A stretch of DNA of 32,512 nucleotides from Dehalococcoidia bacterium (GCA_035310145.1 DATGEL010000068.1:1-32512); one strand, 5' to 3'; positions 23,138-32,190 are shown, counted from the stretch's first letter. Program-made: numbers and translations. The notes: generated by a model not told the origin, from the letters alone.

Positions 23138-25492
23138 TTATTGCGTGACCGTGAACTGCGCGGCGTTGTCGTTCCAGTCCAGGAGCTGGCCCCAGCCGGG
23201 CGAGAAGACCCCGATCCTCACCGTGTAGGTGCCCCGCGCGGCGCTGGCCGGGATGTTCCAGGTCGGGGAATAGGTCCGCGTCTGGCCGTCGGCGAAGCTC
23301 TGCTTGTCCCAGGACTTCTGGAACACGCGCTGCCCATTCGGGTCGTACACTTCGATGTCTACGAGGACCGAGGCGGCGGTCGCACTCGTCACGCTCGCCC
23401 GGATCGTTTCCTTGGTCCCGGTGCGGGCGCTGGCGGCCGAGACGGTGGCGCTCTCGCTAAAGCCGGCAGCGGGCGGGGCGGCGACGGCAAACTGCGCCGC
23501 GTCGCCGTTCCACGTGTACATCTGCGTCCAGCCCGACGCGAACACGCCGACTTTGAGCGTGTACGTCCCGGTCATCTGCGCCGCGGGCACGCTCCAGGTG
23601 CCGGAGAAGCTGCGCGTCTGGCCAGCAGCAAACGTCTGGTTGTCCCAGTACTGCTGGAACGCCTTCTGTCCGGTCGGGTCATAGACCTCGAGGTCGACCA
23701 GGGCGGCCGCGGCCGTGGCACTCCGCACGGTAGCGATGAGTCCCTGCCCGCTGCCGGTCATGACCGGATTCGACGCATCGCTTCCAGTCACCGTGAAGCT
23801 CGGCGACGGCGGCGGGGTTTGGCTCGGCGTTGGTGAAGGGCTCGGCGTCGGACTCGGCGTCGGGCTCGGCGTCGGACTCGGCGTCGGACTCGGCGACGGC
23901 GACGGCGTTGGGCTGGGCGTGGGCGAGGGCGTCGGGCTCGGCGTGGGCGAGGGCGTCGGGCTCGGCGATGGCGTGGGGCTGGGCGTGGGGCTGGGCGTTG
24001 CACTCGGCGATGGCGTGGGTGTGGGACCCGTGGCCGGCGCCGCGCCGCTCAGGCTCAGGTCGATGTTGGCGACGCCGATCTGCGAAGAGGCCCAGAGCCT
24101 CAGCGTGTTGGCGCCCGCAACGAGGTCACTCAGGTTCACCGGAAGCGAGGCGGCGTGCCAGGTCCACGTTTGTGTCGGGCCCGTCGGGTAGGGCACGCTG
24201 CGCACCGGTGCGTTATTGAACTGGTAGCTCAGGCTTTCCGAGCCGGTAAAGGAGTAGAAGTCCAGGTTCAGCCTTGCCGACGTGGCGCCGCTCAGATCCA
24301 CGCCGCTGAGGGCGAGGGCCGGCACGGCGATCGTCGGCCAGTTCACACCGCTGGCGCAGCACGCCATCATCCCGGAGCTGTCAACGGCCCAACCCAGGTT
24401 CATCGCCGCGGCCCCGTCATACGGCGAATTCGGGGCCGGCAGGAGTGCGTCCTGCACGTCGTAGCCGGTTTCGGCGATCATGGGTCCGTCGAAGCCGACG
24501 TTATCCCAGTGGTAGGTCTGCTGATCGCAGCCGGCGGGCGCGGGAACCGGCACACAATCATCGCTGCTGGTGGCGAACTTCGCGCCGTTATAGTGCACGT
24601 GCTGAAGCGAGACGTAGCCGCGCGTAAACGGCAGATTGAGGTTATCGGCGTAGGCCAGCAACTGGAAGTTCGGATAGACTCCGTCGGTGGTGATCGGATC
24701 GCTGCCCCAAACCTCGGCGCGGTTCTGGCTGAGGTGCACCTCGATATGGTTCTTCATGTCGTGCATGGTGTTCATGCATGCAACGCGAGTCAGCCCGCTG
24801 CCGCCGGTGATCGGGTCCTGCAGCACGGTGTCGCTGTAGTTTTTCACCAGATTGATCTCGCCAACCGTGGTGGTCGTGAAGGCACTGCCGCAACCGTCGA
24901 AGAGGCGGATCCCCAGAGCGTTCGGGCTGAAGGTCGTAAACGTGCCATAACTGTCATGCGGCGAGGGCACGGGCTGATCGGCGATCCACACCTCGGTCCA
25001 CCAGCCGTGTCCGCCGCTGGTGATCGCATCGACATCGAAGGCGATGGTGCCGGTGCGGGTACTGAAGTCAAAGGGTTGCCGGATACGGGCCGAGGTGTAG
25101 ACGTAGCCCTGATCGTCATTGATCGCGGTCATAAAGTGGTTGGATTCGCCGTACGTGGGACCGCACTCGAAGACATCATGGTCGGGCAACACCCCCGGCA
25201 TGGCATCCTTGCAGTGCATGGCGTCGACCGCATAATAGGCGTCGAGCAACCCCTGGCTGGGATTCATCACGCTGACGCGCGATACGGACCATGTCGCCGG
25301 ATTGAGCTGGCCATCGCGCGAAACCGGGAAGGGAGTGTCGAACGTGTCGCAGAAGGCCGGCTGCGCCAGGCCGCAGCTCGTGGCGGCGGATGCCGGAGTG
25401 TTGTGCAGACGTAGAGGATCTGCCGAGCCGAGCCAGCCAACGGCGAGCAGCGCGCAGAGCCCCAGGGCGAGTGCGATCGATCGCCGACCCAT
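23138..25492 (-). CDS. Large secreted protein: lectin/glucanase-like beta-sandwich region, P/T/S linker, two C-terminal modules (784 aa)
   Basis: ATG 25492 is preceded by GGAGGT and starts a signal peptide ('[18 protein letters not shown]', residues 5-22, cleavage near 'ASAATS'). Residues 40-340 begin '[12 protein letters not shown]', continue '[13 protein letters not shown]' and '[11 protein letters not shown]', and end '[11 protein letters not shown]'. This reads like a concanavalin/LamG-type fold and is paralogous to the gene at 26439-28706. Residues about 345-485 form a second beta-rich domain ('[18 protein letters not shown]'). Linker 488-563 is PTPSPSP. Two homologous ~105-residue modules follow (566-671, 678-783), each with '[11 protein letters not shown]', 'QxWDxQxFAxGQTR', 'GTYTxxxGVF' and 'GWxQ'. 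No catalytic signature is evident, so carbohydrate binding or adhesion is inferred. Confidence 0.85.
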   Translation of the reverse strand: MGRRSIALALGLCALLAVGWLGSADPLRLHNTPASAATSCGLAQPAFCDTFDTPFPVSRDGQLNPATWSVSRVSVMNPSQGLLDAYYAVDAMHCKDAMPGVLPDHDVFECGPTYGESNHFMTAINDDQGYVYTSARIRQPFDFSTRTGTIAFDVDAITSGGHGWWTEVWIADQPVPSPHDSYGTFTTFSPNALGIRLFDGCGSAFTTTTVGEINLVKNYSDTVLQDPITGGSGLTRVACMNTMHDMKNHIEVHLSQNRAEVWGSDPITTDGVYPNFQLLAYADNLNLPFTRGYVSLQHVHYNGAKFATSSDDCVPVPAPAGCDQQTYHWDNVGFDGPMIAETGYDVQDALLPAPNSPYDGAAAMNLGWAVDSSGMMACCASGVNWPTIAVPALALSGVDLSGATSARLNLDFYSFTGSESLSYQFNNAPVRSVPYPTGPTQTWTWHAASLPVNLSDLVAGANTLRLWASSQIGVANIDLSLSGAAPATGPTPTPSPSATPSPTPSPTPSPSPTPSPTPSPTPSPTPSPTPSPSPSPTPSPTPSPTPSPTPSPSPTPSQTPPPSPSFTVTGSDASNPVMTGSGQGLIATVRSATAAAALVDLEVYDPTGQKAFQQYWDNQTFAAGQTRSFSGTWSVPAAQMTGTYTLKVGVFASGWTQMYTWNGDAAQFAVAAPPAAGFSESATVSAASARTGTKETIRASVTSATAASVLVDIEVYDPNGQRVFQKSWDKQSFADGQTRTYSPTWNIPASAARGTYTVRIGVFSPGWGQLLDWNDNAAQFTVTQ
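23804..24031 (-). repeat. Low-complexity repeat encoding a Pro/Thr/Ser linker
   Basis: Encodes residues 488-563 of the 784-aa secreted protein as alternating Pro-Ser/Pro-Thr. The DNA units (mostly CTCGGCGT and CTGGGCGT) are nearly the same as those at 21441-21644, so the two genes are about 2.2 kb apart with long stretches of near-identical simple sequence that could recombine. Confidence 0.85.
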
Positions 25493-25747
25493 GTGAACCT
25501 CCACTTTCGAGCACGCCCGTTCGTCGAACCCGGCCGCAGCCGGCGCCACTGGCCCCGTGCCCCCTGCGAGCAACCGCCAGGGTCGCGCTGCTTCGGTTGT
25601 CGAGGGTCCGCCGCCCTCCGCGGTCGCGCTCACCTTCAGGCGGGGTGCAGGTTCCATCCCGGCCGGCGCGCGAACGCTCGCCGGCTACCGCTGTCGTCGT
25701 CACCACGGCACCCTCCATCCACCGATCGGCACGGCTCGCAACCGCAT

Positions 25748-25769
25748 CGTTACTCAACCGTTACTCAAC
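25748..25769. promoter_or_regulatory. Two exact tandem copies of an 11-bp sequence (candidate regulator-binding site)
   Basis: CGTTACTCAAC occurs at 25748-25758 and immediately again at 25759-25769. The 11-bp period equals one helical turn, typical of direct-repeat operators bound by response regulators on one DNA face. It lies in the gap between the secreted-protein gene starting at 25492 and the decayed methyltransferase on the other strand. AT content rises locally. Its regulator is unknown. Confidence 0.4.
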
Positions 25770-25984
25770 GTAATGTGGACCTCGGCGGCGAGAAGGATGC
25801 GACTCCGTTGCGGCGACGTGCTCCGGCCGGGAGCCGCATGGCACGCTGCAGCAGGTCGCCTTGCCAACTGCTGGGGCTACGTTCCGCGTGTAGAAGCAGC
25901 AGCCACAATCGCGCTACACGCCGCCGGATCCGCGCCGGATCGGCAGACAGCTACCGGCAACGCGGCGCTGCCATTCACACCGCA

Positions 25985-26316
25985 CGACGCGTACCGATGG
26001 CGACAGAAGGTACAAATAAGGCCGCTGCCATACTATGCCGATGCGATCCGTTTCGCCGACCGTCCGTTTGACTTGATTGTCATAGACGGCCATGATCGCG
26101 AACTCGTTGTCGCGCAGGTCGCGCGGTTGCTGAGGCCAGGCGGCTTTGTCTACCTAATCGATACGGACAGGGCAGCCCAGGTACGAGCATTGGGGTGAGG
26201 CAGAAGCGGCGCTCCACCGCGTTGCCAGGGATCACCGGGCGACGATCCGGTACTTCACCGGCCGGAAGCCGGCCACCGTGATCGCCTGTCAAGGGCTGCT
26301 GGTTTCCTTCCCGTAG
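25985..26316 (+). pseudogene. Frameshifted remnant of a class I SAM methyltransferase-like gene (3' part)
   Basis: One plus frame reads 'YYADAIRFADRPFDLIVIDG', then 'HDRELVVAQVARLLRPGGFVY' and 'LIDTDR', and stops at TGA 26196-26198. From about 26179 a frame shifted by one base continues as 'RYEHWGEAEAALHRVARDH', 'RATIRYFTGRKPATVIACQG' and 'LLVSFP', with a stop at 26314-26316. Together these match the C-terminal half of small methyltransferase-like proteins common in polysaccharide loci (FDLIVIDG..., LRPGGF..., and a final YFTG...P...QGLL). A perfect terminator hairpin begins 10 nt after the second stop, which supports a former gene. Upstream residues are not recognisable, so either the 5' part has decayed or there are further frameshifts. 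A sequencing indel is the alternative for the frame change. Confidence 0.65.
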
Positions 26317-26325
26317 AAGGCGACC

Positions 26326-26363
26326 GGCGACGCTGCCGCGGCGGGAGTCGCGGCAGCGTCGCC
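26326..26363. terminator. Perfect 15-bp hairpin between convergent genes (bidirectional terminator)
   Basis: Arms 26326-26340 and 26349-26363 are exactly complementary with an 8-nt loop at 26341-26348. It lies 10 nt after the plus-strand methyltransferase remnant and 76 nt after the stop of the minus-strand gene ending at 26439, so it can serve both. No T-tract is present. Confidence 0.7.
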
Positions 26364-26438
26364 GGCAATCGGACTCCGCTCGTCTTGGCTCACGGGGCGC
26401 TGTCCTCGTGCCTTCGAGGAATCCAGGCCAGCGGCGTC

Positions 26439-28706
26439 CTAACTGGTGAAGCCCTCCCAACGAGCAAGCGGTCCGCAGCTCGCGCCATTGCAGGCCTGGA
26501 CGGTGTAGTAGTAGAACTGGCCGCTGACCAGCCCGGCGCTGGCGGGGACGGTAAACGACTGTCCGACGGTGCTCTGCTGCACCAGCATGGCCAACGCCAC
26601 CGGATCCCACACGTAGACGGTGTATTGCGTGCTCGGTCCAGTGCCCGCCGCTGCCGTCCAGCGGATGGTCGGCGTGGCGCCGTTGCCGGTTGAGCCTTCG
26701 GCCGGAGCGAGCAGGCCCGGCACGCCAATCGAGGTTGCGGTGGTGAAGCCTTCCCAGCGGGCCACAGGACCGCACCCGCCGCCGTTGCAGGCCAGCGCCG
26801 TGTAGTAGTAAAAGCGGCCAGGCTGCAAGGCTGAAGCCTGGGGCACGGAGATTTGTGTCGCCGTGGTGGTGGCCTGGTAGGCCATCGCGCCGGCCCCCGG
26901 ATCCCAGACATACGCGGTGTACTGGGTGGCGCCGCTCACCGGCGTCCACGCGATCGCAGGCGTGAGGCTAACACCCGTTGCGCCTTCGGCCGGGGCCGTC
27001 AACGCAGGCACGCCGATCCCAAACTGCGTCGTAAATCCCTCCCACCGAGCCGTCTGCCCGCACGTCGCTCCGCTGCACGCCTGAACGGTCCAGTAGTAGA
27101 ACCGGCCAGGCGACAGCGCCGAGCCAGCGGGTACCGTGGCGGAGAGCGCCGCCGTTGTCGTCTGGTAGGCCATCACATTGGCGCCTGGATCCCAGACGTA
27201 GACCGTGTATTCGCTGGCGCCGCTCGCTGCCGTCCACGCCAGCGTTGGGGTAAGGCTCACCCCGATCGCGCCCTCGGCCGGCGATTGGAGCGAGACGGCG
27301 CCCGGAGTGCCAACGCCAGCCGGGCTACCGGAACCGCCGCCGCCTGCACCGACGAGGATCACGTCCAGGTTAGCAAAGGTCCAGGTATCGTTCAGACCAA
27401 GCTGCAGCTCGATGGTGTTTGTGCCGCTGTGCAGCTCGGTGAGCGGCACCGGTAACGCGGCGGTGAACCAGGACCACAGTACCCCGCTCCACGGCCAGCC
27501 CGAGCTATGCCAGGCGTTCCCGTTCACGCGGTACTGGAAGGCGGCAGTGCTCGTGGTGGGGTAGAAATTCAGCGTGAGCAGCGCGGCTGATGCCTGCGCC
27601 GGATCGGCCAGCCCGGTAACGCTGAGCGCCGTGGGCGTCCCGCCCGCCACTGCGTAGCCGAGGTTAACGCCGCCGCCGGGGGCAGGAGTGAGCGCGTCGG
27701 GCACGTCATACGCCAGATCACGCGGCAGCACGGGCCCGTCGAAGCCGACGTTATCCCACTGGAAGGTATGGTCCGCATCCGAGGGCTGCCCGAACTTCGC
27801 GGCGTTGTAGTGCGAGTCCTCGATCCAGATCAGGCCGCGGGTGAAGGGGAGAGAGAGCGATCCGGAGACGGCGATCTGCTTGAGCGGCGCGCTTGTGCCC
27901 GGCTCCGTCGCCCACACGCTAACCTGGCTCACCGAAACATGCACTTCAAAGTGGCTCAGCGTGCCCGGCTGCGCCTGCACGCAGGCCGTCATGGTGACCG
28001 GCACCTCGCTGTACGCGTACTCGTTGACGACGTACATTTTGTCGACGGTGACACCATCGGGCGACGGGTAGGGGCAACCGGGCCCCCCGCCGCACGACGT
28101 GCCCGCACCGCAGGTGGCGGCCAGCGAGAACCCGAGCGCGTATTGCGGATCCAATGATTCGTTCGAGCGGGTGGCGTCTGGGGCCGGTGCCGGCTTGTTG
28201 GTGATGGCGAAACTCGGCCAGGCGCCGTGAATGCCGGTGGCGAACGTGTCCACATCGAACGTGACGATGCCGGTGCGGCCGGCCCAGTCGAACGGCTGCT
28301 TTGGGTAGGCGGCATTCGTCGTCACGCCTCCCGCATCGTTAGTGGACTCGACAAACCGACCGTTGCAAATCCGATGGTCGCGCTCCGGCAGCACCGTGCC
28401 GCTTGTGCCGTTGCAAGCGGGAAGCAGCGAGCCGGACGGCGCCCAACTGTCGAGCAGACCCTGCGACGGGTTGTTCACATTGAGGCGCGACACCCCCCAG
28501 ACGACGCCGTTCAGCTCGCCGGAGCGGCTGCCCGCGGGATTCGCCGTGGGCGCGTCGAAGGTGTCGCAAAACGCGGGCTGCGCCAGGCCGCAACCGCCGG
28601 CGGCGGCAGCCGGCTCCGGCTGGAGAAGGTGATGCGGATTCGAGCCGCCAACGACAAGGAAAAGCGCCGCCAGGATCGCACCAATCGGCAACAGGTATCG
28701 TTTCAC
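26439..28706 (-). CDS. Secreted protein: lectin/glucanase-like N-region plus three C-terminal fibronectin-III-like repeats (755 aa)
   Basis: The start is GTG 28706 with TGGAG upstream. It gives a signal peptide 'KRYLLPIGAILAALFLVVGG' with cleavage near 'EPAAAAGG'; the upstream in-frame ATG at 28829 adds an Arg/Pro-rich extension and is unlikely. Residues 37-320 repeat the plan of the 784-aa neighbour ('[15 protein letters not shown]', 'GELNGVVWGVSRL', '[10 protein letters not shown]', '[11 protein letters not shown]'), so the two are paralogues. A second beta-rich domain ('LLTLNFYPTTSTAAFQYRVN') follows, and then a Gly-rich hinge. Three ~97-residue repeats (about 465-755) each carry 'PAEGxxG', 'YxVYVWDP', 'GRFYYYT' and 'QAC..xxCG..ARWEGFT', with a conserved Cys pair. 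No linker of the P/T/S type is used. A surface adhesin or glycan-binding protein is inferred. Confidence 0.83.
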   Translation of the reverse strand: MKRYLLPIGAILAALFLVVGGSNPHHLLQPEPAAAAGGCGLAQPAFCDTFDAPTANPAGSRSGELNGVVWGVSRLNVNNPSQGLLDSWAPSGSLLPACNGTSGTVLPERDHRICNGRFVESTNDAGGVTTNAAYPKQPFDWAGRTGIVTFDVDTFATGIHGAWPSFAITNKPAPAPDATRSNESLDPQYALGFSLAATCGAGTSCGGGPGCPYPSPDGVTVDKMYVVNEYAYSEVPVTMTACVQAQPGTLSHFEVHVSVSQVSVWATEPGTSAPLKQIAVSGSLSLPFTRGLIWIEDSHYNAAKFGQPSDADHTFQWDNVGFDGPVLPRDLAYDVPDALTPAPGGGVNLGYAVAGGTPTALSVTGLADPAQASAALLTLNFYPTTSTAAFQYRVNGNAWHSSGWPWSGVLWSWFTAALPVPLTELHSGTNTIELQLGLNDTWTFANLDVILVGAGGGGSGSPAGVGTPGAVSLQSPAEGAIGVSLTPTLAWTAASGASEYTVYVWDPGANVMAYQTTTAALSATVPAGSALSPGRFYYWTVQACSGATCGQTARWEGFTTQFGIGVPALTAPAEGATGVSLTPAIAWTPVSGATQYTAYVWDPGAGAMAYQATTTATQISVPQASALQPGRFYYYTALACNGGGCGPVARWEGFTTATSIGVPGLLAPAEGSTGNGATPTIRWTAAAGTGPSTQYTVYVWDPVALAMLVQQSTVGQSFTVPASAGLVSGQFYYYTVQACNGASCGPLARWEGFTS
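26442..27314 (-). repeat. Three tandem ~290-bp units encoding fibronectin-III-like repeats
   Basis: Each unit encodes about 97 residues with the same order of motifs (PAEG, YVWDP, FYYYT, a Cys pair and ARWEGFT). Boundaries are approximate, at about 26442-26732, 26733-27020 and 27021-27314. The units are diverged, indicating old duplications maintained by selection. Confidence 0.7.
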
Positions 28707-29726
28707 GTGGTGCTCCAGTATGAGGGGAGGCAGGGTGCGACGGGACGGAGACCCAGGATGACATACGCCGCGGCGTTCCGGTTGAGTGCGGACGCTGATG
28801 GCTGGAGATCGAGGCTCCCAACTAACCACAAGGATGGCTCTGCGGCAGGCAGATACCTAGAGAGCCGTCGACGCAAACCAGGTTGAAGACCGTCACGTTC
28901 CCGAACCGCACCTGTCACGCCGCGGGTTCACAGCTCATTCATCGGCACCAGCGCAATGGATCGGGGCAGCCCGCCTCCGCGACGCTGAAACGCTGCCGTC
29001 TCCACCTGAACACGGCCGAAGTAATTGCAGCCATATCCCTTTGGCCGGCAATACCATAACGGCCAGACACCGTAGCTGTCTACACGTGACCACGCCAATT
29101 GTGCGAGTCCATGGCTTTGCCCAATCTTTGTAACGTCGGCCTGCGCGGCATATTGCTGGCCTGGCGCCGCCCCGCTGCGCTCCCCATGTCCCCCTCGAAG
29201 GGCTAGCCTCGCTACGCTCAATCTCTAATCGCAGCTCCGGCGTGCGGGCGCCGACGGCATCGGCCATCACGAGCACGAATTCGGCGCCCGTCTCCGCCCG
29301 CTGCTCCGCCGCGTCCCGTCGCCGGCGATACTGCAAGCGATGCCGCACGCTGGCGGCCGCGTGTGCACACATGACAAGGAGGCATTGAGCCGCCGACTTC
29401 TGCACCAAGCGGCTCGCTGAAGGAGACATGCGCAACGACAGCGCGAATGTGTGCAACGCCCAGGCGCGCAGAGTAGCACCTTGCCGCAGCCGGTCCCCGC
29501 AAGATGCGATCTGTGCGCCGAGGGAAGCGCGCTTCGGCCTCGCCGGCGCCTCAACGTCGAGGGTGGGTGCCCGCCCGCGGCACCCGCAGCGGTGGCGTGC
29601 AACGGGCGCGAGCTGAGCGGAATCGCAGATCCCCGCTCCCGTCCTCACCGCATCTGTGCCTGCCGTCGACTATAGGAGCATCGCGTGGCAACGCTGCGCA
29701 GGCGTCGCGCACCCGCTCGGGTTCAC
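28707..29726. other. About 1 kb without a convincing gene
   Basis: No frame here combines a ribosome site, coherent codon use and a recognisable domain. The most protein-like piece is on the minus strand at about 28928-29160, where the translation is rich in Trp, Tyr and Cys ('LAWSRVDSYGVWPLWYCRPK', then 'GYGCNYFGRVQVE'). That is odd for chance and may be the end of a decayed gene. A second frame around 29260-29340 has 'GAEFVLVMADAVGARTPELR'. Nearest the gene starting at 28706, a GGCTCT/AGAGCC stem (28836-28841 with 28861-28866) could lie in its 5' leader. The rest may hold promoters for the 28706 gene. I see no mobile element. Confidence 0.4.
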
Positions 29727-31103
29727 CTATCGCGCCCCAGCTAGGACCGCTCCGCCCGCTCTGCAGAACCAGGTGGACTCCTCCTCGCCGCAGAGCACGC
29801 GGTTGACCACCTCCACTCCCTGCATGACCGAGTGATCCATGTTTCCGATCTCGTACAGCCAGGCGCCGAAGCGACCACGAGAGTAAATGGCGTTCTCCAT
29901 CAGGTACGGCTGAACGTCCGCGAGAGCGGCATCGCGATCAACCGTCGGGATCGGATACGAGTACTTGATATCTGTAAGGTCTGTGGCCACTATACGGCTG
30001 CGATCAGCGCGATCCAAAATACCGGTGGCTATCAAGCCATCGATCGTTCGCGACACGATAGTTCCGCGGTCCTGCGGACGGTACGGTGAATAGGATGTCT
30101 CGGTTAGCAGTAAGAAGTGCTTGTCATCTGGCGCAATGTACGGGGAGTAGTTAGACAGATAGGTGACTCGGTAAAACGGCACCTCGGCGTCTGGAAAGTA
30201 CAACCAGCACTTGTCACTCGGACATGGTCTTGAGATACCGACTCCGACAAACAGCCCGCTGCTCCAGCACAGTCGCTGCGCTGCCGTGCGTACGGAAACT
30301 GGACAGGTCTCCAACGAATCGACCAGCAGATTAATCGGCATCGAACTGATCAATACGTCGTAATTTGTGTGGCTGCCGTTGGCAAATTCGACAACCTTGC
30401 GCGACGGATCGATAGCCGTGACACGAGAGTTGAGATGCAGATGAGACTCGACGTACGGCTTGAAGCCTTCGAACAGCCCGCCGGTACCTCCACGTAATGG
30501 GAACTTAAAGGTGCTGTTCGGACCCCACTGTACATCATCCTGTTCTTTTAGAACATTTCTCAGAATGTGCTCGATATCAACCAATGCAACACGCTCAGCG
30601 ATCCACTGCTTGCTCATCATTTTCAGAGGATGTGCCCAAACCTTAACATTGTAGGGAATCATGAACTTTTGCGCGATTCCCTCTCCAAACTGCGCATCTA
30701 TCCACTCGGCAAAGTTCCCTGCCTGCGCTGGATCGGAGCTTCGCTGGGCCTTGATCAGACCCATTATGCATGCGACGATATCATCATTACTGAGATAGCG
30801 AATGTTACTCTGGTACGGATACGGCACATACCGGCCACCGGTGCGAATCCAGCTCTCCCGCCGCATCTGCACAAACCGATCCCCAAGCATCCGATCGACC
30901 AAATCGTCGAAGTACGGATAGTGGGAGAAGAGCACATGGCCGCCGATGTCGTAGGTGAAGCCCTGGCGATCTGTATGGCTGGCCGCCAGACCGCCGATGT
31001 GATCCGACGCCTCGTACAGATCCCAGTCGCTGAAACCCAGCTCCTGCAGACGGTAGGCAGCGCCCAGGCCCGTCGGACCGGCGCCGATCACCACGATACG
31101 CAT
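29727..31103 (-). CDS. UDP-galactopyranose mutase homologue of the eukaryotic type (FAD enzyme), 458 aa
   Basis: Flavoenzyme expected to interconvert UDP-galactopyranose and UDP-galactofuranose. The FAD Rossmann motif is 'GAGPTGLGAAYRL' at 7-19, with 'YEASDHIGGLA' after it. The mobile histidine loop is 'DIGGHVLFSHYPYFDD' (H56). Then come 'RYVPYPYQSNI' near 91-101, 'FMIPYNVKVWAHP' at 147-159, 'WIAERVA' with R171 as a likely substrate-diphosphate ligand, and a C-terminal 'IYSRGRFGAWLYEIGNMDHS'. These blocks match fungal/protozoan UGM more closely than the shorter E. coli/Mycobacterium Glf type. ATG 31103 follows GGGAGTTGG at long spacing. The DNA is visibly more AT-rich (for example 30480-30680) than the cluster to the left, suggesting transfer. 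A broader FAD amine-oxidase-like function is the alternative. Confidence 0.8.
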   Translation of the reverse strand: MRIVVIGAGPTGLGAAYRLQELGFSDWDLYEASDHIGGLAASHTDRQGFTYDIGGHVLFSHYPYFDDLVDRMLGDRFVQMRRESWIRTGGRYVPYPYQSNIRYLSNDDIVACIMGLIKAQRSSDPAQAGNFAEWIDAQFGEGIAQKFMIPYNVKVWAHPLKMMSKQWIAERVALVDIEHILRNVLKEQDDVQWGPNSTFKFPLRGGTGGLFEGFKPYVESHLHLNSRVTAIDPSRKVVEFANGSHTNYDVLISSMPINLLVDSLETCPVSVRTAAQRLCWSSGLFVGVGISRPCPSDKCWLYFPDAEVPFYRVTYLSNYSPYIAPDDKHFLLLTETSYSPYRPQDRGTIVSRTIDGLIATGILDRADRSRIVATDLTDIKYSYPIPTVDRDAALADVQPYLMENAIYSRGRFGAWLYEIGNMDHSVMQGVEVVNRVLCGEEESTWFCRAGGAVLAGAR

Positions 31104-31254
31104 CTGTCACCAACTCCCATTTGCGAACCGATCAAGCTTTGGCACGGGCGCTTCGGCAATCGCCGCTGGTGATGGTCAGGGCAGAGCCCCCGGCCGCCCA
31201 CGGCCGCGACGCGCTTGCCACGTGCCGGAACGCGATACACTTTTGCATACAGGT

Positions 31255-32190
31255 TCAGCGCGGCGTGGTGATGACGTAGGTGCGCCGCGCTCGCTCTATC
31301 GGATACGCAAGGCTTTGGCGCATGCCCTGCAACATGCCGGCGAGGTATGCGCGGCTGTGCGGACGCTGCAACAGCGGCTTGATCGCGCAGCGCGCGAGTT
31401 CTCTTCCCAAATCCTTGCCGAGCATCCAGGCGGCCGCAGGATCGCCGCAGCGGATGTGTTTCATGTAGAAGGCGCCATTGCCCACGCCGTAGGCGGTCAG
31501 CGTCTTCGGCCACTCCTGAGAGGTGCGATGACCGTAGTGGTCCACGTGTACCGAAGGCTCCAGCAGGGTGGCAAAGCCAGCGAGGCTCGCCCGATACTGG
31601 AGGTCGAAGTCTTGTGATGAGCGCAACGGCCCGCCGCCGCCCAGCGCTTCATCGAAGCCACCAATCGCTGCAAAGAGCCTCCGTCGCGCTGCAAAATTTG
31701 CGCCCATTCCGTACGACGCTAGCCGAGACTGTTTGCTCACTCTGCGTCTTCGGGCGATCTTCCACTCCGGCACCACACCAGGCACGGTGCGGAGTTCATT
31801 CGGTGCGAGAACCTGACCGTAGAGCAGGCTGATGTCGGGATTGTGCGCGAATGCTCGCTCGATTTGTGCGAGCCAGTCGATGGGAGCTTTGCAGTCATCG
31901 TCTGTAAAGGCGATGATCTCGCCGCTGGAGCTGGCAATGCCCGTGTTGTACGCAGCAGAGAGTCCCACTCGCTTCGTATGAATGTAACGTAGATTGAGAT
32001 ATTGTGTCTGAAGTCGCCGTACGATGGCCGCTGTGCCATCATCGTCGCTTTGGTCAACCACCACGAGATCGAAGCTCGGATACTCGTTATTCAGCACGCT
32101 GCGCAGTGCCGTGCCGACCAGATCAGGCCGATTGCGCGTGCACAGCACCGCAGAAAGATGCAGAGGCAGCGTACCCGTGGTATCGGTCAT
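31255..32190 (-). CDS. Family 2 glycosyltransferase (GT-A), 311 aa
   Basis: Soluble GT-A enzyme using a nucleotide-sugar donor. The N-terminal block is 'LSAVLCTRNRPDLVGTALRS', followed by 'FDLVVVDQSDDDGTAAIV', 'VGLSAAYNTGIASSSGEIIAFTDDDC' with the metal-binding D97-D99, and 'GANFAARRRLFAAIGGFDEALGGGGP', which ends in the acceptor-side acidic block. The C-terminal ~80 residues are basic and partly hydrophobic, perhaps membrane-associating. ATG 32190 has AAAGGATC upstream. It sits 151 nt upstream of the mutase gene on the same strand. The pairing suggests, but does not prove, that it uses the galactofuranose donor. Rhamnosyl- or other GT2 specificity is possible. Confidence 0.88.
   Translation of the reverse strand: MTDTTGTLPLHLSAVLCTRNRPDLVGTALRSVLNNEYPSFDLVVVDQSDDDGTAAIVRRLQTQYLNLRYIHTKRVGLSAAYNTGIASSSGEIIAFTDDDCKAPIDWLAQIERAFAHNPDISLLYGQVLAPNELRTVPGVVPEWKIARRRRVSKQSRLASYGMGANFAARRRLFAAIGGFDEALGGGGPLRSSQDFDLQYRASLAGFATLLEPSVHVDHYGHRTSQEWPKTLTAYGVGNGAFYMKHIRCGDPAAAWMLGKDLGRELARCAIKPLLQRPHSRAYLAGMLQGMRQSLAYPIERARRTYVITTPR

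Noticed and set aside
21441-24031. Possible CRISPR or minisatellite arrays in the GGCGT-rich stretches
   Set aside because: Both stretches are in-frame Pro/Thr/Ser linker codons in secreted-protein genes. Units are only 6-12 bases and there are no spacers.
28780-28890. A possible riboswitch in the leader of the 755-aa secreted-protein gene
   Set aside because: A GGCTCT/AGAGCC stem is present, but I could not match the conserved bases of cyclic-di-GMP or other known classes. It is kept only as a remark.
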